Shown: positions 19,901 to 28,900 of the stretch, one piece after another | How the letters are laid out: each line of letters opens with the position of its first letter | Position numbering within the stretch: position 1 is the stretch's first letter | DNA from: DASTHG01 sp035491895 | Lineage (GTDB): Bacteria > Gemmatimonadota > Gemmatimonadetes > Gemmatimonadales > GWC2-71-9 | DNA: 64,000 bases | Direction of reading: 5' to 3' | NCBI GenBank assembly: GCA_035491895.1 | Contig: DATJJY010000060.1 | Coordinates: 1-64,000, forward strand | Translations under genes and position numbers: made by a program | Notes under the pieces: generated by a model | Databases searched by the model: none | Told to the model about the DNA's origin: nothing | Seen by the model: the letters and a program-made list of their open reading frames with translations, nothing else

Positions 19901-20929
19901 CTGGAGGAGGCGCGCCATCGCACCGCGCAGGTCCTCGGGAACGTCGCGACGGCGGTCGTGGCGGTGGACGCCCGGCTGTCGGTGACGCTCGCCAATCCGC
20001 GCGCCGGCGAGCTGCTCGGGGCGGAGCTCGAGCCCGGCGCCGATCTCGAGGCCACCACACCGCCGGCGTGGGCACCCGTCTGGAAGGCGGTGCGCGAGTT
20101 CCTCGCGGCCCCACCGGCGGGCGGCAGGATCGTCGACCGCGAGTTCACCGTCGGCGGCCGCGACATCCGCGTGCAGCTCGCGCCGCTCGGCACGGCGCGC
20201 GAGGGGTGCGTCGTCGCGCTCGACGACACCACGGCCCTGGCGCGCGCGGCGCGTGTTCTCGCCTGGGGCGAGATGGCCCGCCAGGTGGCCCACGAGATCA
20301 AGAACCCGTTGACGCCGATCCGGCTCGGGATCGAGCATCTCGAGCGGGTTCACGCCGCAAGGAGAGTCGATTTCGACGTGACGCTGCGAGACACCGCCGA
20401 GCGCATCACGGCGGAAATCGACCGGCTCGACGCCATCGCGCGCGCGTTCTCTCGCTTCGGCGCGCCGGGGGCCGAGCAGGCCGCGCTCGAGGCCGTCGAC
20501 CTGCATACCGTCGCGCGCGAAGTCGTCCAGCTCTACGCCCTGGGTGACGCCGGTGGGGCGGCGCGCGTCGTCCTCGCGGGTCGATCAGGGACGCTGGTCC
20601 AGGCTCGCAAGGACGAAGTCAAGGAAGTGCTCGTCAACCTGGTGGAGAACTCCCGCAACGCGGGAGCGAAGGAGATCGCCGTCCGGGTGGAGGACGGTGG
20701 CTTGCGGTTGGTTGTCCAGGACGACGGCCGGGGGATCGCCCCGGTGGCGCTGGGGCGGGTCTTCGAGCCGACGTTCTCGACGACTTCGAGCGGCTCCGGG
20801 TTGGGGCTGGCGATCGCCCGGCGGCTGGTGGAGAGCTGGGGGGGCGCGATCACCCTGACCAGCGTCCCGGGGGAGGGGACGACGGTCAGTTTGGCGCTCA
20901 AAAAGGCCCCGCGGGCTGGTGCGACGTGA
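16946..20929 (+). CDS. Very large NtrY-like sensor histidine kinase
   Basis: About 1,327 aa. It opens with two or three membrane helices, then an extracytoplasmic domain, a cluster of roughly seven helices, a second extracytoplasmic domain, two further helices, a HAMP-like linker (ARTLARPVAALREAALAVGR), a PAS segment (VLGNVATAVVAVDARLS), the HisKA box VAHEIKNPLTPIRLGIEHLE (phospho-His near residue 1116) and a HATPase domain with NLVENSRNAGA, DDGRGIA and SGSGLGLAIARRLVESWGG. The kinase core resembles NtrY. The double sensor with many helices is much bigger than ordinary NtrY (about 750 aa). No response regulator gene is adjacent. The start is uncertain: I used the GTG at 16946, since the frame upstream overlaps the divergent creatininase gene. 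Confidence 0.88.
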   Translation: MAAVAAAAEWLYGIDAIWAWIAAAACAVTAGLALLPPRRTVSLAAGAAALVLGLVLIFGMQGVRRIECCWPALREARVTAASKTLQGTIADAEAEARRLDSLGAAAAAEPQGPMFDALERAMAQGPQQLERGVVVFGPEGTPLAWAGRHRMVPVVDTAELHAVITPFYVTLEARRQTRTGGTAIGTVLLDAAPAIADRGGALSVQFARAHGVELRFDSPEIASRDTDTFDVCPRRCDSSYVMLAVRPRPPSQGDVKLDALAGVATRAVIVLAVLLVLLLFAAPPGRWRWFVCLGAAWAVARGLFGPAVLPPAIFSPATFYRPLLGEFSDSAGSLLALAGIALVAACLLWRRGSARRWWSLPLAGLLLLFAPYFVRYLGRGIAPPATGVSLGLWLSWETALAVASMALVLFAAALVRGTGEPPTERYRPWVIVAACAWAVVAGLAGLILWQPSGAWPEWYTFLWLPALLGVIVPAPRRWALPGIAVVAGTAAALVTWGAAVEGRLALAERDAQRLGTEPDPSAVAALERLGNQVIEEPPARTAADLYALWRGSSLAEEEYPTTLAVWGPRGDEQAELRLAAVDLPTPLLAQLARSEPSTGLSVERLERVPGVHYVLTTPIPGDVTLTVGVGPRSRLLPQSRVARFLRGEPALEPPYAVTLTLPVSGPGPAAVRWSRVGWTAHGHRGVTLPMVGAALVHLTVELRGPWPLLVRAILVVLWDVVLLALAWGIGLVVAEGARPTWPIPRDAFTSYRGRLTLVLAAFFVAPVLAFSIWSFARLGDTTRASGDLLTHQTLNAAPAGGIQALPASVADLGQRLDADLWSYQGGRLAGTSAPVLAELGLVDPLLAPAVYRRLALEDELEMSVDAQTAGRPTRIGYRVIGGEGVQQVVLAAPQLTDDETLRRQQEDLALVLILATIAGCIAAVGLAGLAARTLARPVAALREAALAVGRGDTPAPFPLDAPREFSPVLSAFDRMAYDVRASAAALEEARHRTAQVLGNVATAVVAVDARLSVTLANPRAGELLGAELEPGADLEATTPPAWAPVWKAVREFLAAPPAGGRIVDREFTVGGRDIRVQLAPLGTAREGCVVALDDTTALARAARVLAWGEMARQVAHEIKNPLTPIRLGIEHLERVHAARRVDFDVTLRDTAERITAEIDRLDAIARAFSRFGAPGAEQAALEAVDLHTVAREVVQLYALGDAGGAARVVLAGRSGTLVQARKDEVKEVLVNLVENSRNAGAKEIAVRVEDGGLRLVVQDDGRGIAPVALGRVFEPTFSTTSSGSGLGLAIARRLVESWGGAITLTSVPGEGTTVSLALKKAPRAGAT

Positions 20930-20957
20930 CCCGACTCACAACATTGTACGCCGTTCC

Positions 20958-22319
20958 ATGCCACCATGTACCCGTTCCCTTCCGAGGTGCCTTGTGCGGC
21001 GTACGGCGGTCATCGGCTGGTCGCTGGTCGGTCTCCTTGCGTGGACCGTTCCGGCACATGCCCAACTGTCGTTCGACGCCCGCCGCACCGGTATGGCGGG
21101 GGTCAGTCTCAGTCGTGACGGCGCGCTGAGCCGGTACAACCCCGCCTATCACGCCGTCCCGCGGCGCGAAGGCCGCTCCGCCAAGCTCACGATTCCGATT
21201 CCGCTGGGGCTGTTCCAGGTGCTGAAGGACAGCGCCGCGTTCGACACGCACAAGTCGTACTTCAATCCGATCGCCCTGGCGGATTACATCCTCCATCCGC
21301 CGTTGTACTACGAGATCAAGAAGGTTCCGCAGCCCACCAACAACGTCGAGTTCACGATCGGCAAGGATTCGCTGGTGGTGGATCTCGGCGCGTCGGCGAA
21401 GCTCGTCCCCACCGACCGTTTCAGTTTCGGCGGGTCGAGCCGCCTGATGGACATCGGACCGACGATCAAGGGCGTCCACATCGGGGTCCTGGTGTGGGAG
21501 GACCACGAGGTGGGATTCCAGCTTGGCGACACACTGCTGCAATTCCTCCGTCAGAAGGTCCCGGCGGACACCAACACGAATTACACGGGGGTGGGCGACG
21601 GCGTGGCGCAGGCCGGCTTCGCGCCGACGCTCGGGTACGCCGGGAAGGTGTGGGGCGATTCGACGCGCGGGATCTACCTCGGCGCCGCCGTGCATTACTA
21701 TCTCGGCGCCGCGTACGGATCGGTGCGGGGCGCCGCCGGAATCAAGACCGGCGATTCGCTGTTCACCGGACCCAACCCCGTCACGCCGACCGTCGACGGG
21801 CGGGTCCAGTACTCCAAGTTTGGGAACTCCCTGGGTCGGGGCTTCGGTACCGACGTGGGGATGGTGTACACGAGCGGACCGGTCGAATTCGGACTCGGCA
21901 TCAACGATCTCGGCGCGACCCTGACCTGGACCGACACGCGCGTCGACAGCGTCCACTTCGACACCGCCGCCAACGATTTCGCCTCGCAGCAGATCGCGAG
22001 TCACGTCAAGACGAAGACCCGGCTGCCCGTCACCTATGTCGCCAACGCATCGCTCGACATCGGCACGAACACCACCGCCGGCGCCGAGATCCTGAACAAC
22101 GGCCGCGGCACCACGATTCAGCTGGGCGTGGAGCAGCGCGTCGGGCCGCTGGCGCTGCGGGGTGGTGTGGCGCGCGACCAGCGCAAGCGGGTGCAGCTCG
22201 CGTGCGGAACGGGATTGCGCTTCGGGCCCTTCAGCCTCGACGTCGGATTCCTGACGCACTCGAGCGCTCTCTCCGACTCGCGCGGGATCACCATGGCCAC
22301 TTCACTCTCGATCTACTGA
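20958..22319 (+). CDS. Predicted outer-membrane beta-barrel protein (PorV/TraF-like)
   Basis: About 453 aa. A basic n-region and hydrophobic stretch (TAVIGWSLVGLLAWTVPAHA) precede a mature protein starting QLSFDARRTGMAGVSLSRDG, the kind of opening seen in PorV and conjugal-transfer TraF-like outer-membrane barrels. The body has repeated amphipathic strands and ends LSIY, with a C-terminal aromatic as in barrel proteins. I prefer the ATG at 20958, which lies just after the kinase stop; an earlier ATG at 20919 would overlap the kinase gene. The gene is followed by a small partner whose ATG overlaps its stop (TGATG). Confidence 0.75.
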   Translation: MPPCTRSLPRCLVRRTAVIGWSLVGLLAWTVPAHAQLSFDARRTGMAGVSLSRDGALSRYNPAYHAVPRREGRSAKLTIPIPLGLFQVLKDSAAFDTHKSYFNPIALADYILHPPLYYEIKKVPQPTNNVEFTIGKDSLVVDLGASAKLVPTDRFSFGGSSRLMDIGPTIKGVHIGVLVWEDHEVGFQLGDTLLQFLRQKVPADTNTNYTGVGDGVAQAGFAPTLGYAGKVWGDSTRGIYLGAAVHYYLGAAYGSVRGAAGIKTGDSLFTGPNPVTPTVDGRVQYSKFGNSLGRGFGTDVGMVYTSGPVEFGLGINDLGATLTWTDTRVDSVHFDTAANDFASQQIASHVKTKTRLPVTYVANASLDIGTNTTAGAEILNNGRGTTIQLGVEQRVGPLALRGGVARDQRKRVQLACGTGLRFGPFSLDVGFLTHSSALSDSRGITMATSLSIY

Positions 22320-22867
22320 TGACACCGCGCACGCGCAGTCTCGCGATCGTCCTGGCGGCCGCCCTGGTGCTGGAGTGCGGCGAGGGCCGGGCCATTTTCA
22401 ACGTCGACGTCCTGAGCTTCATCGGGGGCCAGGGGAACGACAGCGTCCCCTACTCTTTTCCGGGCGGTGCGTCGGGCACCGTCGACAATCCACCGGTGAA
22501 GGTCACGCTGCTCAAGGGGCTGGGAAATACCACCGTCGACTCGGTGAATCTCCTGGTCGGCGCCACGGTGGCGAACAAGACCGACACCGGCACCGTGAAG
22601 TTCCAGATTTTCTTCTCCGGCACGCAGGCGGGGACGTATAGCGGCACGCCGTACGCGCAGGACTCCGCCGTGGTGCACGGCGCCGAAACCGTCACGCTGG
22701 CCCCGGGTCCGATTCCCCTCGCCGCCGACAGCATCTTCGGGAAGGACACGATCTTCGTCGGCGTGCGGGTGCGTGTGGCGGCCCGGCCCGGACCGACGAT
22801 GACCGGCACGCTGCACCTGTCCAAGGTCATCCTGCGAATCGTTCTGCAGGACCACATTTTCCACTAA
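22319..22867 (+). CDS. Small secreted or lipid-anchored protein (182 aa)
   Basis: Unknown family. The N-terminus (TPRTRSLAIVLAAALVLEC) is a signal sequence with a cysteine placed like a lipobox cysteine, although Glu at -1 is atypical. The mature part is rich in Gly, Thr, Val and Asp, has no further cysteine, and contains beta-strand patterns such as DSVNLLVGATVANKTDTGTV. The ATG shares two bases with the stop of the barrel gene (TGATG), so the two products are probably translated together and may act together at the outer membrane. Confidence 0.72.
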   Translation: MTPRTRSLAIVLAAALVLECGEGRAIFNVDVLSFIGGQGNDSVPYSFPGGASGTVDNPPVKVTLLKGLGNTTVDSVNLLVGATVANKTDTGTVKFQIFFSGTQAGTYSGTPYAQDSAVVHGAETVTLAPGPIPLAADSIFGKDTIFVGVRVRVAARPGPTMTGTLHLSKVILRIVLQDHIFH

Positions 22868-22963
22868 CCCGAGGCCGTCCCGTGATGTGCCTCACGCCCG
22901 GGGTGGGTCCCCGCTTCTGGCCCCCGAGGCGTTCCCGTGGCACATTGTAACCCCACAGATGAC

Positions 22964-25900
22964 ATGGCTTTTGTGAGCGACGCCCGTATCGGACACCGCC
23001 ACGGGCCGCGGCCGGACCGCCGCGGTCTCGTGGCGTTGTTGCTGGTGACGGCGCTCGCGACGTGTACCACCGACCATACGCCCACCGGTCCGGGGCGCGG
23101 GGGACGCGGCTTCCTCGCCGTCCGACCGCTCGTCAGCTCCCCGGTCAGTCTCGCCGCCTTCAATTTGACGATCGACGGTCTGCACATCGTGGCGACCCGA
23201 GTGCCGTCCGGCATCGCGCTGGACACCACGATCTTTTTCAGCCCGGACTCGACAACGCTCCACCTTGCGCTCCCACTGGCGCTGAACTCCAACCCTGAGA
23301 CGTTCACTCTCCTGGTGGAGCTGCTCGCCGGCAGCAAGGTGTTATTCAGCGGGACGCAGAGCGTGTCCGTGACGATCGGCCCTCCCGACACGTCGGCGGC
23401 GGCGACGGTGCCGCTGGCCTTCGTCGGCCCGGGCGCGAAGCTCAACCACATCCACATCACGCCGCTGGATTCGGTGGTGAACCTCGGCGGCACGCAGCTG
23501 TTCCACGCCACCGCCGATTCGAGCGGGCAGCCGGTCGATTCGTTCTACGTGACGTGGACGACGAGCGACACGACCCTGGCGAAGATCAACGGGCAGGGGT
23601 TGCTCAAGGCGCCGGGAGCGCGCGGCGCGGTCCTCGTGAAGGCGATCACGCCGAACAACGTGCGCGACTCGACCCGCGTCACGTTCATCCCAACCCCTGT
23701 GGCACTGGGGATCGTCTCCGGCAACGGTCAGACGGCGACGGTCACCACGCGGCTGCCGCTGCCGCTCCGCGTGCAAGTGAAGGCGAGCGACTCCCTCGGT
23801 GTCAAAGGCGTGCCGGTGCGGTTCCGGGCGATCGCCGGCGACAGCCTGAGCGACTCGGTCGTTGCCAGCGATACCGGGGGCTATGCCGAGGACACGGCGT
23901 TTTTCGGCACGGTGGCCGGCACGCGGCGGTTCGTGGTCACGGTCGGGGCGCTCAAGCCCGACACCTTCAGCGTGACGGCGACGGCCGGAGCGGTCTCGGC
24001 CGCCCAATCCGTCGTCACCGTCTCGAGTGCCACGATCGGATCCGGTGGGGTCGCGACCCTCACGCTCCAGGCGAAGGACGCGTTCGGCAACAACCTCACG
24101 ACCGGGGGCGCGACGGTCCTGTTCAGCGCGTCGGGCGGCACGAGCACCGGCACGATCGGGTCGGTGGTCGACCACGCCAACGGGACGTACACCGCGACGT
24201 TCACCGGACTCGTCTCGGGCACCGCCACGACGATCAGCGCCACGGTCAACGGCACGGCGGTCACCACGACACTGCCGACGATCGCCGTCACGGCGGGAGC
24301 GATCTCGCCGCTCACCTCGGTGGTGTCGACCTCGAGCGGCACGGTCGCGTCGGGGGCGAGCGCGACGCTCACGCTCGTGGCGAAGGATTCGGGCGGCAAC
24401 GCCATCACGACGGGCGGCGCGACGGTCGTCTTCACCCGCGCGGGCGGCACCAGCACGGGGACGATCGGCGCCACGACCGATCACGCCAACGGCACCTACA
24501 CGGCGACCTTCACCGGCGACACGGCGGGGACCGCCACGACGATTCACGCCACCATCGGCGGCGTGGCGGTCACCTCGACCACGACGATCACCGTCGTGCC
24601 GGGGAACACCGTAGCGGCGAAGTCGGTGATCACCGTCTCGAAGGACACCGTCGCCGCCGGGACCACGTCAACCCTGACCCTCCAGGCGAAGGACACGGCG
24701 GGGAACAACATCACGACTGGTGGGCTCGTCGTCGTGTTCAGTCGCGCTGGCGGTACGAGCACGGGGTCGATCTCGGCAACGACCGACCACGCGAACGGCA
24801 CGTATACGGCGGTGTTCACCGGCGACACCGCCGGGACGGCGACGACGATCCACGCGACGATCGGTGCCCAGCAGGTCACGTCCACGCTGCCGACGATCAC
24901 GGTCATTCCGGGCGCGATCTCGCCCGTGAAGTCGGTCGTCACGTCGAGTGATTCGACCACGACGACGGGCGGCGTGTTGACGCTGACGCTGACGGCGAAG
25001 GACGCGGCGGGGAACGCGCTCACGCAGGGCGGGGCGACCGTCGTCTTCACCCAGGGCGGCGGCACGAGCACCGGCGCGATTTCGGCGACGACCGATCACG
25101 CGAACGGCACCTACACCGCGACGTTCACCGGCGCGAATGGCGGGACGGCCACGACGATCGGCGCCACGATCGGCGGCGTTGCCGTGACGTCGACGCCCCT
25201 GCCCACGATCCGCGTCATCAACACCGTGCACGCGGCGGACATTCTCGCCGACGAAACGTGGGCCGCCGGGTCGCACACCGTGTCCGCGTATATCCGCGTG
25301 CGGAACGGCGCGAAGCTCACGATCGCGTTGGGCGCGACGGTGAAGTTCGACGCCGGGGCGGGTCTCCAGATCGGCGACACGGCGCTGAACCAGTCGGGCC
25401 AGCTCCTGATGGACGGCACGCAGCCAGGCGCCGCCCCCGGGATTACGCTCACCGCGAACACTGGGTCGCCCGTGCCGGGTTTCTGGAAGGGCATCGAGGT
25501 GCAGCGCAACGTGGCGCTCACCACCTGGCGCCGCACGTTGATCGAGTGGGCCGGCGGAGTGCGGACGCCGTTCGGCGCCCTGCCGAGCGAGGCGTGCATT
25601 CTGTTCGTCAACCGCTCCGGCGCCGAGGTCGACCTCGACTCGCTACGGATCCGGCAGTGCGTCCATGCCGGCGTACATCACTTCGGCGGCACGTCGCACA
25701 TCCACCGGTCCGAGGTCGACAGCGTTACCGGCTCGGGGATCCACGCCGACCTCGACGCGACGTTGCAGCTCGATTCGAACACGGTGCGCGGGTCGGGGCA
25801 GGAGGGGCTGCTGCTCGGCAGCACCGCGACCCACTTGTCGCCGTCGCGCTTCAACCGGTTCCTCGGCAACGCGACGTTCGGGATTCAGATGCAGGCGGTG

Positions 25901-28900
25901 CAGCTGCCCGGACTGCTGAAGCAGGATTCGATCGCAGGCAACACCACCGATTTCCTCGCGGTCGCGGGCGGGCAACCCGACCCGACCGTCAGCGCGTTCA
26001 CGATTTTTGCCCAGCCGCAGCGCGCCGGCTCGAACGGATACCTGATCAACGGTCTGCTGGACATCGGCCGCTCGGGCGGTCAGACGGTGACGCTCGACTC
26101 CAACCTGGTGCTGCGCTTCGGCAGCCAGAGTGGAATGCTGATCGGCGACAGCGCCGGCACGCGCAGCGGGTCGATCGTGTCGCTCGGCACGAACCGCAGC
26201 AACGCGCCGCGGCTCACGTCGGCGAGCCTGTCGCCCGCGCCGGGCGACTGGTACGGTCTCGACATCGGACGGCTGTCGGCGAACACGCGGCTCGACAATG
26301 TGCGTGTCGAGTTCGCGGGCGATTCGATTCCGGGTCGCAGCAAGCATCGCTTCGGACTGCTGGTGCACAGTCCTGCCGCGCAGACGATGACGCTGGACAG
26401 CGTCGTCGTGGTCCAGAGCGGTCGCGTCGGATCGGATACCAATTCGGCTGGTATCGGGGTGCTGGGATCGGGCTCCGGCGTGGACGTCCGCCGATCCGTG
26501 GCGCAAGGAAACCACGGCTACGGCATCGTGGTGGCGGGGGTGCCCAACGTCAAGCTCGTGGGCGATACGGCCAACGGCAACACCGTCGGCTTCGCGCTGT
26601 TCACCGACAACTTCGGCACCAGCGCCGTTGCGCCGGGCGATTCCGTCGCCGGCAACGTCGCCACCGGCAACACCTTGTATCCGCTGCAGCTCGACATGCC
26701 GCGGCTGCCGGTGTTGTTCGCGTCCAATGCGTTCACCGGGAACGGGCGCGACACGGTGTTGCTCCATGCGGGTCCGGTCACGTTCACCGGCACGTTGCCG
26801 CGGTTCGCCGGCGTCCCGTGGCGGGTGTCGGCGGGCACCATCGACATCGACTCCGGCGGTGCGTTGACGATCGCGGCTGGGAACACACTCGCGTTTGACA
26901 GCCTCGCCGGGATCATCGTCGGCAGTAACAACGCCACGGGGGCACTGGCCGCTGTCGGGACATCTCCCGCGCCGATCCTGATGACGACGAGCTACACCCT
27001 GCCGGCACTGAGCCGTCATGGCTGGGCGGGCGTCGAATGGCGCAATCCTGCGTCGTCAGGGAACAGCTTCACATTCGTCACCGTCGAACACGCGGGCTAC
27101 GTGTTCCAGCCGCAGTGCGACTGCAGCCAGATTCAGGTCGGCGCGCTGCGCTCGGCCGACACGGCGCAGGCGATCAACGTGAATCTCACGTTCGACCATC
27201 TCACCGTGCGCGGGTCGTTCGCGTTCGCGATCGACTTCCGCCGCAGCGGGACCGGGACGCTCACGATCACGAACAGCCAGTTCTACGACAACGGCTCGTT
27301 CGATCCGATGATCCGCGCGTTCATCAATCAGCCCAATCAGCTCACGATCTCCGGCTCGGATCTGTATCACTACCGCGGCTGGATCATGCAGGCGTCCGAC
27401 ACCGTGAACGCAGTCGGCAACTGGTGGGGTGACGTCGCCGGCCTCGATTCGGGGTACAGCGGCGCCGACAGTCTGGGGCGCGCCTTCCTGGCCTTCAATC
27501 CGGTCAAGTTCACGCCGTTCCAGCTGACGCCGTTCTTCCCGGTGGGTTCGGCAGTCGGCCTCGTGCAGACCGCCGACTCGGCGCTGACGCCCCAGCTGTC
27601 GACCAGCGATTCGATTCGCGTCCGCGCTATCGACGCGGTCGGTCGTGGTGTCAGCGGTGGGACGGTCAACTGGAGCGCCTCGCCGCTGACGAGCATCCTG
27701 CCGGCGAGCGGGCCGGTGGACGTCGGCGGCCGCGCCGGCGCCAATTGGTCGTTCACCAATTCGGCAGGGACGAAGATCGCGACGGCGAGCGGCATCGGGA
27801 CGCCGACGCATTATGTCGCCGACGTCCAGCCGGGTGTGACCGTCTCCACGAACTGGACGCTCTTGTCCTCCCCGCTTTCGCAGGGGACCGTCACGGCGCC
27901 GAAGGCGATCACGTTCACGAGCACCAACCGGCGCGGCGTCCTGATCACGAAGTCGGTGGATCAGTTCAACAACCCGACGCAGCCGTTCTACTGCACGGCC
28001 CCGGCGGGATTCGGCTGCGTGGGATTCTCGTACGCCACGATCGACTCGATCCACACGAGCGGCGGCACCAACGGCGACAGCGTGTTCTTCCATTCCATCG
28101 TGAACAACCCTGCGCAGTTCGTGTTGCGCGGTCAGTACAACACGGCGAGCGGGCTGGCGTTCGATTCGGTGATGATCACGATGAATCCGGCGGTCGCCGG
28201 GGTGAAGATCGACCGCGATCCGAACATCGGCGGCGTTCAGGCGACGCCCGATACCGTGCTGATCTCCTCGCTCTGCCCCACGGGCCCGGGCAACTTCTAC
28301 TGCCAGGGGACCTACAACGCGTTCCTGGTGGACTCGGGACTCGCCCCGTTGCCGAGCGGCAACGCCGTCTTCGGATGGAACCTGGTCTCGGGCACCGCGG
28401 TGACGTTCGATTCCCAAACGGCGGTGTTCCCGCACGACATCGGGTTCGTGACGGCCCGCGCCAACGGCGTCGCGCGCATCGCCGTTAAGGACGTGAGCGG
28501 CAATGGCTTCGGGACCGACACGCTGCCGATCCTGGTGCAGCAGCTGCCGAATGCCGTTCTCGTCAGTCCCGACACCGTCAGCGTGCCCGTCGGCGGGACG
28601 ACAGTGTTCCACGCCGCCGTCATCGATCAGGCCGGCGACACGATGACGACGCCGATTCATTGGCGCCGCGATCTTTCGTTTAACTACCACCTCACCGTGA
28701 TCGACACCTCGATCGCCAATCAGGCGACGGTGCGGCTCGACAGCACGCCATTCGGCACCGAGTACGTCGACGCCTTCGCGGTCCGTGCCCCGGGCGACAC
28801 CATCTTCGGCTTCGGCGGCATCGTCAATCCGGTCCTCCTCCACCTGACGGTCGGGCAGCAGCCGTGGGCCCTGGCGGTGAACTCCCAGACGCACGCCGCG

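Noticed and set aside
17696..20506. A 936-codon open frame on the minus strand opposite the sensor kinase gene
   Set aside because: The product is Arg/Glu/Gly-rich without domains, whereas the plus strand has an intact HisKA/HATPase core; a GC-bias shadow.
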